Below are positions 12,312-23,352 of a stretch of DNA of 64,000 nucleotides, in pieces. The position numbers and the translations under genes were made by a program. Source of the stretch: Dastarcus helophoroides (Eukaryota > Arthropoda > Insecta > Coleoptera > Bothrideridae); assembly GCA_028583605.1 (NCBI GenBank), contig CM053333.1, forward strand, positions 27,817,302-27,881,301. Reading direction: 5' to 3'. Position 1 is the stretch's first letter. Each line of letters begins with the position of its first letter. The notes beneath the pieces are model-generated. The model searched no databases, was not told the origin of the DNA, and saw only the letters and a program-made list of their open reading frames with translations.

Positions 12312-13395
12312 TCTGGTTAAAATTGTAATTAAACCTGGAATTGTGAAAGAAAATTGAAATTAAAAGAAAAACTCAAAAAATTATTTAAAAAAACGCGAGT
12401 TGCCAAAATTTTAAAAAAAGTGTATATGTGTATATAGTGTATATAGTTTGAAAAAAAACCCGTAACATACGAGGTGTCCGTAAATTTCACTGAAAACGAT
12501 TGACAGTAAAAAATTGAAATACACTTACAAATCTTAAGTTTTAAATTTTGAATCTTAATAAAGATGTGAACAATTCAAATTGATGCTGGAAATTTGAGAT
12601 TTTCTGAAAGCTGCCCCTAAGACGCTGTCGCTCCTAGGTTTATATGATACGGCCTATGGGCAAATTTAGCCTTGGTCGGCCTTAACCAGGACTCTTTGTT
12701 TGGTGAAGATCAAGATTACGAAAATTACGAAGATTAAAAAAATGTACTTTTCGATCTTCCGTTCCATCATGTAGACATTTCTATCATGGAGCATCCTGTA
12801 GATATCTTTACATCTTTATCGAGCATCTTTTGATAAAAATGTTAAGATATGTCCACTCATGAAATACTGGCTATGAAAATATCATTGATATTTTTTCGCT
12901 GGGTCCTTTTGTAAAAATAATTTTAAATTAATCCGTCTTGATTGAGGTCCTTCCAAAATGACGATATTTATTTGGGCAAAATAAAAAACAATACCAATTG
13001 CAGTTTTGTCAAATTACCTACAGTTTTAAAGCTAGTAAATTATAGAAAATGATGGTACCGATGTATGTATATTTAATATATTTTTGCATGACTTTGAATC
13101 TTTGAATAAAAAAAATAAACCTCAGATTTTTCTTAGGAAAGGTTAAATGATCAAATATACTATCAAAAATAATTTATTGAATTAAACGGTAACAATATAT
13201 ACAATTAAGCAATTGTACATTGAAAACTATACTTTTCTCAGTCCGATATTGCTTCACCAGCAGTATAAAACTACAAAACCCGTTTAAAAATCCCTAAGAC
13301 ATAAGTTGTACTTATTCGATGTAGGTACATAATAAAAATAAATTAATTAAAAATAACTTATAGATAGATCACATTAACAAATTAATATATACCTA
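12312..13395. other. AT-rich intergenic sequence
   Basis: No gene or element with defined ends was recognised. It lies downstream of the insulin-like gene on the minus strand. Confidence 0.4.
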
Positions 13396-13401
13396 TTTAT
13401 T
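13396..13401 (-). terminator. Candidate polyadenylation signal
   Basis: AATAAA on the minus strand, about 120 bp past the stop codon of the insulin-like gene. In such AT-rich DNA this hexamer can occur by chance. Confidence 0.4.
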
Positions 13402-13520
13402 ATAAATTTGTTTGTATTCAGATTCAGTGTTTACAATTAATTAAAATATGCTCTTTTTTGTTTTTGTAAATACATAAACTTCCTATTTTCATCCGACACG
13501 AATCACAAAGTTGATTGCAA

Positions 13521-13666
13521 TCAGCAGGGATTTATTTTCTTACACTTTCCAGAAGGTAAACAACAATACTCGAGTTTTCCTCTTTTGTTTCGCATAAGTA
13601 ATCCCCCGGAAGTGTCGTTCGCTAGAATTATTTTATTGTCGTAGTACTTGTATTTGACACCATAAT
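13521..13666 (-). CDS. Insulin-like peptide precursor, terminal exon (C-peptide end and A-like chain)
   Basis: The exon follows an acceptor ending TTGTTACAG and supplies 48 residues plus stop TGA. It joins in phase 1 to the exon at 15295-15451 (G from that exon plus AT gives Asp). It encodes the rest of a linker, then a furin-type RNKR at 13592-13581, then an A-like chain GKLEYCCLPSGKCKKINPC ending at the stop. Insulin and relaxin family A chains read CC-x3-C-x8-C; here it is CC-x5-C-x5-C, so the fold is not certain. Cysteine order, two RxKR sites and a phase-1 intron within the C-peptide are all features of insulin-superfamily genes. A knottin is less likely because the second cysteine and the CC pair are about 48 residues apart with two cleavage sites between them. 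Confidence 0.65.
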
Positions 13667-15294
13667 CTGTAACAAATAATGTAATTTAGTTGTTTGGAAT
13701 CTAACATGTTGACATTCGATTGAATAATAAAGTAATTGCAATATTGATTCATCAACAATAGAGATACAAATTAGTTATATATGTTGAATAAACAGAAATC
13801 TTCCATAATAAGCTATTGTCACAATATTATTGTGTTTAAAATATAAACATGACTTGAAATATCTCACTTTAGCCCTGTATTTCAATGGTCATAATAGATT
13901 CCCAACTTCGCCACTCCATATGTTACTCCATTATTATACATAGAAGCACTGTAAGTGAATATACCGTTACAATTAGCAGTTGCTTTATTATATAACCAAA
14001 CTTATAATTACTATTCAAATTCCATAGCTTGCACCTGGGAAATTTTTGTCTGCTTATAATACATCAGAGGTCACCCTAGAAAGGCCTTTGACAACATCAT
14101 TATTTTAAATTTTTGATGGTTCCATTTTGCAAAGTAAATCTTACTTTAGAATAATAAAATCAATACTGCACTTCTAAAAATGTTCTTGACTTCACAAAAC
14201 AGGGATTGATTACAACCATGTTACAAACCAAAGCAGGTTACATGGAACGAACTGTTCAACCGATCCATAAAAAAATGATTACAACAAAACTATAATCAAG
14301 AATCTACCTTTAAAAATTGTTGAAGCATTATATGGAATCAAATGTAATGCTTTAACGAAGCATTCTCTGTCTGCTACAGGCTTAAAAACGAGAGAAAACA
14401 TGAGACTCTGAAACGCTTATAAAGCAGCATCAACATTAATTCGGTGAAATTCGCTCCGTAGGCAGAAAATTCTGGCTAAAGAGACGTAAATTTATACAAG
14501 GATAATGTTCGGACAGACCTTATCAATTACATTACATGTGACTTAAGCAAACAAATTGTTTCAGGAACGGTTAAGTAGCAAATAAAAACAAATATTGTTT
14601 AACGACAAAAATATTATTTACCATTACTGGTGAACATTTTAAAGAATGAATAGGTAGCAGTTGATGAGAAATTCACACTGTAATTTATGGCTTCAGTTGA
14701 TTTAATTTTTGCAAACTGATCATTAAAATTACATCGGAACAAAACAGAATATCAGGGGTCTATATTCTGTATTATAAGTTGCTTGAAATGTATCTCCAAG
14801 GATATCATCAGTTTAGTGGCGCAGATAAGGAAATGGAATTGAGGGGATCAATTCCCCATAAACTATCCAAAAAACTGTATAGAATCCAGAATTTTATCTT
14901 TAAATATTGCAGACATTTTTTTCACTAATATAATGTAACCAATTGCTGTAATTCTGTCTGCACACTAGTTTTTTTTTAAACAGTTAGACTTTTTAACTCG
15001 AAACTTTGACTTTAATCTTGGGATTTTTAAAAAAATAAGTGCTTGATTTTTCAAGATTAATTTCAAGTCTAAACTCCGCATTTAAAAGAAAAACCAAAAA
15101 TAATTTTGAAAAACTCAAAATTTAAAAAGGAGATTCTGATTTTAATAACAAAATTTCGACGAAAAATTTTCAGAAAACCTTGAATCTGATAAAAAAATAT
15201 ATTTAATTTGGTCCGCTTTTTCTTAAATTTATGCTCATCAATTATATAAAAAACAAATAAATTTACAGCAATACTACGTAAAAGATACACCAAC
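13667..15294 (-). other. Intron of the insulin-like gene
   Basis: GT at 15294-15293 (GTTGGTG, a weak donor) and AG at 13668-13667. The intron is 1628 bp and contains no recognised TE or gene. The frame at 15069-15293 on the minus strand is intronic. Confidence 0.55.
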
Positions 15295-15451
15295 CTTCTT
15301 GATTTATAGCATATCCTCTTTTTCTTCTAAAATGCCCACAGTTTCTTCGTAGCATTTCCCTCTTCTTAGCATATGAACATATTGCTTCCTCGTTAGTTTT
15401 CACCAGTAATGGAAAAACCATTATAACCAAAACAGGAAATAATAAATAATG
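15295..15451 (-). CDS. Insulin-like peptide precursor, leader and B-like chain exon
   Basis: Following an acceptor TATTTCAG, 52 codons plus one base are open. They encode a hydrophobic leader (HYLLFPVLVIMVFPLLVKT) consistent with the end of a signal peptide, then a B-like chain with cysteines 25 and 38 of the exon (C-x12-C-G; insulins have C-x11-C-G), then a furin site RRKR at 15328-15317, then the start of the linker. The only internal Met is at 15421-15419, which would leave a very short leader, so the initiator is probably in an unseen upstream exon joined in phase 0. Alternatives are a different cysteine-rich secreted peptide or a chance frame; matching phases, both splice sites and both RxKR sites argue against chance. 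The product would act extracellularly as a hormone if the assignment holds. Confidence 0.6.
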
Positions 15452-15718
15452 CTGAAATAAAGAGTGAAGTGTAAATATTAATCCATTTTATCTAAAAACA
15501 TATAAAATCCCAAACAATTCACAAAAAAATTGTTATTCATAGACAGCAGTTCTACAATCAAATATAACTTATTTCATTAATTTTTCACAAATCTTTAGAA
15601 TCAGATTCCTAGACTCAAATTATGAATAATTCCATATTAGGATATGTTCATACACGCCTCGTTTCCAAAACAGAGGGTGTTAAAATTTGTTTAATATTTT
15701 TTGAAGTGAAAATTTCTT

Positions 15719-15985
15719 TAGGCGCGTTTAGAGATTTTGGATAGGGCAAGGAATTAACTTATGATTTCACGTCATCAGCATGGGTTACCAACAGGATTGC
15801 TAACGCAAATTAGCGTGAAGCTTACGCAAAACTATAAGTTTACCTCTTATCAAAAATCATTCAACGCGCCTAAGAAATTTGAACTTCAAAAAAGTGTGAT
15901 CAGCACCAAGATTTGAACCCCCGACCTCTCACGCGACGTCAAGCGAAAGAGGTGGTCTTAACCAACAAAGCTATACTGTCTTTGT
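15719..15985 (-). mobile_element. tRNA-like SINE or short element with palindromic body
   Basis: On the minus strand an A-box-like TAGCTTTGTTGG (15973-15962) is followed about 45 bp later by a B-box-like GTTCAAATC (15918-15910), the spacing of a tRNA promoter. The arms do not fold into a good tRNA, so this is tRNA-derived rather than a tRNA gene. The downstream body (15870-15719) is an imperfect inverted repeat whose outer ends are both AGGCGCGTT. It lies between the insulin-like gene and the small gene at 16071. Confidence 0.55.
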
Positions 15986-16070
15986 CCACTTTTAACTTGT
16001 GTTTTAATCATATTTATACGCTAACTATAAGTTAAATTGACTATTGTGCATTTTTTAAATTATCTTTTAG

Positions 16071-16230
16071 TTTGGTTATTATTTAACTGTAAAATCACTG
16101 CACAGTACAACAATGAGTACCATAGTAGTTTGTACAACAATAATGGATATGAAGTTGATACGTCACTAGAAGGAAGTTTGAGCACGACTCTGCAGGCGGA
16201 GTTCTCAATCGTTTTAGAATGTACTGTTTT
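16071..16230 (+). CDS. Possible small secreted peptide, exon
   Basis: An acceptor TTATCTTTTAG ends at 16070. The open frame encodes a hydrophobic stretch (VWLLFNCKITAQ) suggestive of the end of a signal peptide, then a Tyr/Asn/Ser-rich region (YNNEYHSSLYNNNGYE) and LECTV. The exon may end before GTAACC at 16231; joining to 16288 keeps the frame. No initiator ATG is present in frame locally, so a first exon would lie upstream. No family is recognised. Confidence 0.35.
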
Positions 16231-16287
16231 GTAACCAAATATATGTATTAAAAATAAAATGTAAAATGTGGTACTCTCGTATTTCAG

Positions 16288-16333
16288 AGATGATAGCTTT
16301 AATGAAATATTGAACATTACATGCAATAAATAA
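16288..16333 (+). CDS. Possible small secreted peptide, last exon
   Basis: After a 57-bp candidate intron (GTAACC to CGTATTTCAG, 16231-16287) the frame continues as DDSFNEILNITCNK and stops at 16331-16333. AATAAATAAAAAAG overlaps the stop and could serve polyadenylation. The short intron length is normal for insects. Support is only from splice signals and frame continuity. Confidence 0.3.
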
Positions 16334-16339
16334 AAAAGT

Positions 16340-17079
16340 GTAATAAGTGTATTTTATTATCAATAATTATTAGATTCCGTTCGACACGAGTACAAGCATC
16401 CAAACTACAAAAATAAAGAATTAGGTCAGCCTGACAGTATTTATTTTAAAATGTTTTGAATATTCTAACTTGTTTCTAAAGTGGGTTTGAAGTACATCAC
16501 ATACACAGTGTTATATACTAGTATAAGGTTTTCACTTTTGTAGGCTGCCTACTTTTTTTATTATTAGTATTTAGAAAATGTTATGTCTGATTTTAGTGAG
16601 AATTTTTCTTTTTTTTGGTCTTATGAGTTTATTTTTGGCTTGTTGCAGTTGATTTATCAGTTTAAGTTAAATAAACCAAATACGTTTTTCCAGAAATGAT
16701 TTCTATTATTCCAAATCTAAGTAAAATACGAAAAAACTTAAGATGAAAAGGTTGTACTTGTTTATCTAAAAAATATATATAAATTACGAAAACTGACATA
16801 CCAACTTGCCCCGTTGCACGCCTCTGGAAAATTGCTGGAGCAACTAAAATAGGTCAGAAAGATACCGCATTAAGATAAAAACATACCATACAAATGCCTT
16901 TAAAATTTAGAAATGGTTTTCTAGGTATTAATATAAAACGATGTTTTTAAACGAACCTTGAATAACATTTTATCGTGCGCATTTTTATTTTAAAAGAAAA
17001 AAAAAATTTAGATGCTCAATGTGTTAAGGAAGTTGTTGTTCTAATTTTAATTTTGTTTACACAAAAAAATATATGTTTG
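16340..17079. other. AT-rich intergenic sequence
   Basis: No coding or repeat structure recognised. Confidence 0.4.
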
Positions 17080-17610
17080 TCCCTTATAAGGGCCCATGGA
17101 GCATAACAGTAAAATAATAATTAACAATAGAATAACACAAATGGGGTTGATTAGAGATGAAAAAATATAGGTTGTAAACAACATTATACATATTCTTAGT
17201 TTTCTTTACTTAACCGAAATATGGAAAAAAATACACCCACTTTTCTATGAGGCGTCGTTCAGGTCATAATTATATTTTCATGAATATTTAATAAATCAAA
17301 CAGTTTATATTAAATTTAAAATTATATATTATTTCTTTCTTGCAATATATTTAATTTCAATGAATATAAATATTTATCATTTTCTATTAAAAAATGTATA
17401 TAAATATTCTTAAATATCTCTTTTAAAAATTTTATGTGATTTCAAAAGTATTTATATAAACTGCGATACATCGAACAGCCGTAGGGACGTTAGTATCGCT
17501 CGAACTTGAATAAAGGTTTGAAACTCCGCTTGGGTTTTTATTATTTTTAGCTTACTGTTAGTTTTGGTGTCAGATTTTGGCGCTATTGATAAATTATTAT
17601 TATATTAAAT

Positions 17611-17859
17611 AATTACAAAAGTAATTATAAAGTTTAGTTGGGAATTTTTCAGAAAATTTGATAAGGGGAAGCGGCCGCGATAATAAATCAAACGGCAGAT
17701 AAGCGCTCCAGAAATTTTGGCAAAGGATAAGCCTTTATCTGCTTGGTTCTTCTAGAACCCGAAACGGGAAATTACAATTGTAGTGTTCCGGTATCAGTGT
17801 TGAAATAAAGTTGTTACAATTCTCTAAGTGTTAATCATTCGACCCGACAACACGCAACA
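17611..17859 (+). repeat. 5' LTR lacking its promoter segment
   Basis: Aligned with the 3' LTR, about 90 bp are missing at the junction 17769/17770. The missing part corresponds to 20327-20416, which contains CTATATATAGG. The 5' LTR also keeps a short block that the 3' LTR has lost, so neither LTR is intact. Confidence 0.85.
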
Positions 17860-17861
17860 AA

Positions 17862-17877
17862 TGGTGTCAGAAGCGAG
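17862..17877 (+). promoter_or_regulatory. Primer binding site, tRNA-Leu-like
   Basis: TGGTGTCAGAAGCGAG begins two bases after the 5' LTR and resembles the complement of an insect tRNA-Leu 3' end (TGGTGTCAGAAGTGGG), with changes at the distal end. The tRNA identity is from memory of that family. Confidence 0.6.
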
Positions 17878-17980
17878 ATTAATTGTGGATTGTGCTTTAT
17901 TTCTCGGACAGATTCGTGCGAGGTTCCGCAATTAGACTTTATCGCTATTAACTGTTAAGTAGTTTATACTTGAACGCTTT

Positions 17981-19283
17981 ATGAAAACAAGACTAAAATC
18001 AGCCAAGATAAAGCAACAACTGCAAGCGTTATTAGCAATGTTTAAAGACCAAACAGAAGAAAAGCGACAAAAAACAAGAACAGGAGGAAGAACGAAGACG
18101 ACGATAAAAAAAACGGAAGCAAGAACGAAGACGACAAGAAAAACAACAGAAGGAAGAACGAAGACGACAAGATGAAGAACGCAGAAGAAAAAGAACAGAA
18201 AAGGGCTGCAGACAAACACGAATTGCATAGCATATTGGCAAATATAACAGAAAAAATGGGAGTAGACGTTGCAAAAATGAGGAAAGAAATGAAAGAACAA
18301 ATTTCAGGAATGAAAGATGAGATGGGCGAAGTCAAAGAAGAAATTGTAGGAATGAAAAAAAAAATATGGGAGAATTCAAGAAAGAAATTGGAGAAGTAAA
18401 AGAAGAATTCAATAACAAGGTTCTTGTTTTGGACACTGCAACGCAGAAAAAGATCAATAACATTGAAGATGCCATGAAGAAGTTGCTAAATGGACAAGTT
18501 ACACAACATGAATCAGGAAAATGTACCTGCTATTTCTTTCTAAAAAGTGAAACCTCCGACGTATGATGAAAAAACATCCTTCTAGACCTACAAAAAACAG
18601 TTCTAAGCTGCTGCTAAGGCCAATCGGTGGACAGAGGAAGCAAAAGCAACCTCATCGGTGGTATCCCTGCCCGAAGAAGCTCTGGAACTACTCCTAACTC
18701 TATCTGACCATGAACTGGCTAACTATGAAGAGTTAGTTAGGGCTTTCGAGCTGAGATTTGGAAACTGTCATTTGCAGCAAGTCGCCCAGTCACAACTACT
18801 AGTGAGAAAGCAGAAAAGTGGTGAAACGTTGCAAGAATTCGAGGCTGACGTAAAAAGACTGATGTATGTCACCTATCCGACAGCACCAACCGACCTTCTG
18901 GAACTTTAGTTAGCTAGAATTTTCATAAAAGGAATGAGAGACCCAGAAGTCTAGAAAGTGATACGCTTATCAAATTTCCGAACATCAAGGGAGGCACTGA
19001 TTAGAGTTTTGGAGGTTGAAGCCGCTTACAAGGTTTCAGAGCCAGGGGCGTCACGCAGAATAAGGAAGTCCGACATCAAAGAGGGTGCTTATGACCCTGA
19101 TCTCCCTAACATCATAAGCGCTAACATGAAATAAATGAACACGAGCCTCAAAGAATTGCTGGGAGCTCTTAAAGATAGATTCAAAGGAACCATAACATGT
19201 TACAACTGTGGCAAACCGTGGCACATCAAGAAAGACTGCAGGTTAGCCCAAAGAAGTCGAAAAGCCCCACAGCAGGAAAACTA
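17981..19283 (+). pseudogene. Gypsy gag remnant
   Basis: The N-terminal part (17981-18566) is highly charged, Lys/Glu/Arg-rich and repetitive, typical of a coiled coil, but split over frames. The capsid-like part at 18658-18909 contains YEELVRAFELRFG and GETLQEFEADVKRL, as in retrotransposon gag domains. The reading continues past a stop at 18907 to a CCHC zinc knuckle at 19198-19239 (CYNCGKPWHIKKDC). Several stops and frameshifts make it non-functional. Confidence 0.8.
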
Positions 19284-19387
19284 AAATCAGCCAGTGAGAA
19301 GGGGCACTCACTGGCTGGTGTCGAGCAGCCAGCCTCCTAAACTCTTCCCATCAAACAGATAAAAAGGACCATTCCCAGCATCAGACC

Positions 19388-20153
19388 ATGGATTATTTCA
19401 GTAAATGTCCTGAAGCTTATGCCATCCTGAACCATCAAGCTGCCACAATCGCAAGGGTTCTTGTGGACAACTTCATCTGTCGATTTGGTGTTCCCTTGGA
19501 ACTACACTCAGACCAAGGAAGGACTTCGAATCGGGGGTCTTCCAAGAGCCATCTTCTTGAAATAAAGAAAACTCGAATGACACCTTTTCATCCATAGTCT
19601 GATGAAATGGTGGAAGGATTTAACACGACCTTGGAGGAACATCTCTCGAAGGTCGTTTCCACGCATCAGAGAGACTGGGGCCAAAAACTACCACTGTTTC
19701 TAATGGCCTATCGCACGGCAACTCATAAAGCTACGGGTCAGAGGTGATCTTCGGAAGGGAACTCCGGCTTCCGTGTGACTTGGTGTTTGAATCACCAAGG
19801 GAGATCGCCAGGAAGACAATGGCTTTCGTAGGCGGCTTGAGAGAAGCAATACTGGAGACGCATGCCCTGGTGCGGACGAAGATCAACTTGGCGACGTACT
19901 GGATAAAGACAAGATATGACGTAAACTCAACCATAGTGATTTCAATGAGGGCGAATTGGTATGGCTATACAACCCTCGGTGGAGAAAAGGAGTTTCGCCG
20001 AAGTGTACGCCATCTTGGGAAGTGACGTACAAAGTGCTGAAAAGGATCAACGACTTGGTATACAGGATTCAGCGCAGCCCCAGGACCAAGATGAAAGTAG
20101 TACACCTCAACAGACTGTGCAAATATAGTCGCGAAGTGACAGATTGGAAATGA
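19388..20153 (+). pseudogene. Gypsy integrase remnant
   Basis: The frame starts inside the catalytic core at DYFSKCPEAYA and continues with FGVPLELHSDQGR, so two acidic residues are present. The third block is altered (EMVEGFN, normally VERxN) and follows an in-frame stop. KVVSTHQRDWGQKLPLFLMAYRTATH lies downstream, then a frame change and a C-terminal region VWLYNPRW to VVHLNRLCKY near 19956-20130. The zinc-binding N-terminus of integrase is missing along with RT and RNase H. Confidence 0.8.
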
Positions 20154-20183
20154 TCGGGACGATCAGTCTTAAAAGGGAGGAAG

Positions 20184-20507
20184 TGTAACAAAAGTAATTA
20201 TAAGGTTTAGTTGGAAATTTTCTAGAAAATTTGATAAGGGGAAGCTGCCGCGATAATAAATCAAACGGCAGATCAGCACAAACGATAAGCCTTATTTGCT
20301 TGGTTCTTCTAGAACCCGAAACGGGATCTATATATAGGGAGTCCGGTCGGCTTTCCCTCAGTCAGGTAGTTAGTTAGAAGACAATGAATAAGTTATGTAA
20401 TTAAACAGTGTTAGTGAATTACAATTGTAGTGTTCCGGTATCATTTTTTGAAATAAAGTGGTTACAATTCACCAAGTATTAATCATTCGAGCCAATAACG
20501 CGCAACA
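20184..20507 (+). repeat. 3' LTR of the Gypsy element
   Basis: It begins TGTAACAAAAG directly after the polypurine tract and ends CGCGCAACA. A TATA-like CTATATATAGG is at 20328-20338 and AATAAAG near 20450. Length 324 bp. Confidence 0.85.
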
Positions 20508-20770
20508 ATATTATCAAGATTAAGGTAGTGGCAACGAAAAATAAAATTGATGCTCAAATAATACTAAATTTCATGACCGATTCATACGGCTACTAGCACC
20601 TTTCACGGTTGTTTCATGTATCACAATTTATATAAATATTTTTAAAACCACATAAAACTTTTATATAAAACATTTAAGAAGATTTATGTAAAATTTCTAA
20701 CTAAAGCTTATGAATATTCATTTTCTCAGTAATTAAATCTATTTAAAAAACGAAACAATATCTAATTTTA

Positions 20771-20790
20771 AATATATATATATATATATA
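20771..20790. repeat. AT dinucleotide microsatellite
   Basis: About ten TA units, inside the right foldback arm. Confidence 0.9.
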
Positions 20791-21722
20791 TTGTTTGAAT
20801 TATTAAATATTCATGAAAAATAATTATGTCCTAAATGGCGCCTCATAGTTTTCCAGAAATTGCAGATATTACTAACTTGCAGGGTAATCACCAATTAAAT
20901 AACCCACTAACGCCCCTTTTATAAATTAGTAGCGAAAGTAACAGTATCCAGCATGTGCCTAAAGAGGAGCTGTATAGACTTAGGTTAGAAAATCTCATAA
21001 ATATAATTTTGCTACAACAGAAAATACTTTTATTTGATTTGTTCCTAAAATGACCCATGGGACAATAAGAGGTTAATATCCTGTATTTTGGAAACGAAGC
21101 GTTTTCGCATTTTAGGGACCTAAGAAATCTAACCTTTAATTTCTATGCTATATAAGAAAAAAACCTGTGTAGAATTAATGTAGGCAGTCTCCCTTTTCAT
21201 ATCAACGGCCTACTTTTTTATCTTTCTTCGAAGTAATTTTTTTTTACCGCCCACCAATTTTACAGCAAGAGTCTATTCTCCATGAAAGTTAAAGAAGCAC
21301 ATTTTCCGTCGCAAAATAAAAATATGTCAGTTTTTTAAAATTTTTGCACACGCCACCTAATGACTGATATTTATTTTATTGAATTTTTAAACAATTTTGA
21401 GTTTACGGGCTTACTTTTAATCTCCCATTTTTTGACTTGTAAAGTTACAATTTCCACATTTTCTTAAAAAATGACTTAATTCCCAAAATTTCAACTTAAG
21501 CTAAAATTTTAAGTTTTGAAAATTTGCTGTTCTTTCTTGAAATTTGAACCTTTATCTTAAGATTATTTAAAATATTTTTTTGTGTTTTTTATTAAAGCTA
21601 AGGAAACAGAAGTTTTTTTTACAAATTTGGGTTTTGTAGAAAATTTAAACTTTTTTCAGTAAACTTAAAATTTACATCTTCTTTTTTTGTGGCACGGACT
21701 AGTCCTTGATTGTTTTCAAAAA

Positions 21723-22217
21723 TTGAAATACAAATCTCGTCCCCTGAAACCAAGAAAGATTAAAAAATACAAGAGAGCGTACTCTATTGCGTTTTGAAAG
21801 CCAAGCTATCATCTTTAGAGAGATACTAACACCTAATCCTAAAATTAAACCTTATATACTAAGAATATTCACTTCGTGCATGATCGACCGCATCCGAACG
21901 CACATGCGCATCTAATTATACACATCGTAGTGTCACAATTCCTTATCTATTAACCTTAACTATTTTTAACAGAGATGAGTGGCCGAAAGGCCCAGCGCAA
22001 CCATTCATAAGGTTGTCTACAGCCTTATGGATGGCTAAGCTTTCACAAGCATTTAACATAGAATTCTTATTTACTACCCTTAACAGCTTAATATTATCTA
22101 TCATGTGATCTAATTCAAAGGAAAAGCTTGGCTATTGATACACGTTAGAGCAACCTCTCTTATGTTTTTTAATCTTTCTTGGTTGCAAGGGACAAGATTT
22201 GAAGATTTGTATTTCAA
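21723..22217. mobile_element. MITE-like insertion in copy B
   Basis: Ends are inverted copies: TTGAAATACAAATCT at 21723 and its complement ending at 22217, with ACCAAGAAAGATTAAAAAA also shared, giving TIRs of about 50-60 bp. TTTACATCTT occurs just after the right end (22218) and again at 21671-21680, about 42 bp left of the left TIR. Thus either a 10-bp target duplication with a longer left end, or a coincidental repeat. The sequence is absent from copy A. Confidence 0.6.
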
Positions 22218-23352
22218 TTTACATCTTTCCTTAAACTTCGATTTTTTTTTTCATTATCTAATATCTCTATTTCTCGAAGTAATTAATCAAAATTTAGATT
22301 TTTAAAAATTTTTTGTTCAAATTCCAGTGTGATTTCAATATTTCAGTTTTTTTACGAGTCCTAAATTTAAATTCTAATGATTTTTTGCAATGCCGACTTC
22401 CCAAGAATTTTTAAAGATTTTTTCACAAAATTTCCTCTGAAATGTCGCTATTTAGAAATTTGGCATTTCAAATCCAAAATTTCAAGAAAAAAACGACATT
22501 GTATTCCAGTGTAAAGCCAACATCTTAAAATTGAGGACGAAATTTTGAGAGTAAATGTGAAATATTGATATATTGGAAAATATTCAATTTAAACTTCCAA
22601 TTTCTTATGGTTCTGTACACGGTAAAATAGTAATTCTTTTCTAAAATACTTTATTCTTAAGATTTCGATTTTAGCCTTGAAGCTGCATTTTTTTTCAGAT
22701 TGTTTTGAATTTAGAAGTTGGAAATGTGTGTTTTCCAAAATATTAACTATTTTTGCGAAACTTCTGATTTAAACCAAAAGTATGTCCCACTGTTCCTTAA
22801 ACTTTTGTGTCAAAATTCGATTTCTATATGTTTTTCTCAAAATGTTAAATTTCCTCACAAACTTTTTAGTTACAGCTGAAATTGTTTCCAAAATTTTGTC
22901 ATTAAAATTGCAATTTCGCGTTTCTTTTTTTTTCAAAAATTTCTCCTATGTCCTGAAATTTTAATTCTTTTATTAAAAATTTAAGTTAAAAAATTGAAAT
23001 TACAATTTTTATAGAATTAAACTTTACATTCGCATTAAAGAATTTGAATTTTTGCTAAAAAGCTTAGCAAAAATAGCTTTCAAAGCAAAAGTCCTAGTTT
23101 GAATTTAAAAATTTTATTTTGAGTTTTAGTTTAAAATCGCGAAAAAACGTCCAAATATCAAGAAAAAAGTCAAAGTTTTTAAAGAAGGTCTAATTTTTTA
23201 GGAAAAACGGAATAAATTTATAAATAACAATTTTTCAAAATTTCGACTTTAATGTCACAAATTCGGGTTTTGGTTTCCAGGTTTAAACTTATAATTTTCA
23301 GTTTCTTTAAATTCAGATTTAAACTCTTCATTTGGAGAAAAATGTTTATATA

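Larger units (their letters stand above)
17611..20507 (+). mobile_element. Internally deleted Gypsy-type LTR retrotransposon
   Basis: Order: 5' LTR, primer binding site, coiled-coil gag, gag core, zinc knuckle, integrase, polypurine tract (AAAAGGGAGGAAG ending at 20183), 3' LTR. Protease, reverse transcriptase and RNase H are absent: zinc knuckle and integrase are only about 150 bp apart at 19240-19388. A clean target duplication is not visible because the 5' terminus has mutated from TGTAAC to AATTAC. Solo LTRs of related families are at 3149, 28419, 51603 and 56535. Confidence 0.85.
17080..21080. repeat. Foldback element split by the Gypsy insertion
   Basis: Left arm about 17080-17515 and right arm about 20580-21080 are inverted copies. 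Anchors include CTATGAGGCG, CATAATTAT, TTCATGAATATTTAATAA, TTATGTG and TTTATATAAA in both arms. The Gypsy retrotransposon fills the loop. Arms are diverged, so outer boundaries are approximate. Confidence 0.65.

Noticed and set aside
13521..13666. Inhibitor-cystine-knot peptide (C-C-CC-C-C order)
   Set aside because: The order fits, but the gap of about 48 residues and two RxKR cleavage sites between the second cysteine and the CC pair fit a processed two-chain hormone better.
15900..15985. Functional tRNA gene on the minus strand
   Set aside because: A- and B-box-like motifs are present, but acceptor, D and T stems do not pair properly.
21980..22060. tRNA-derived SINE head (GAGTGGCCGAAAGGCCCAGCG)
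   Set aside because: An A-box-like start is present but no B box follows at the expected distance, and the segment lies inside a TIR-bounded insertion.
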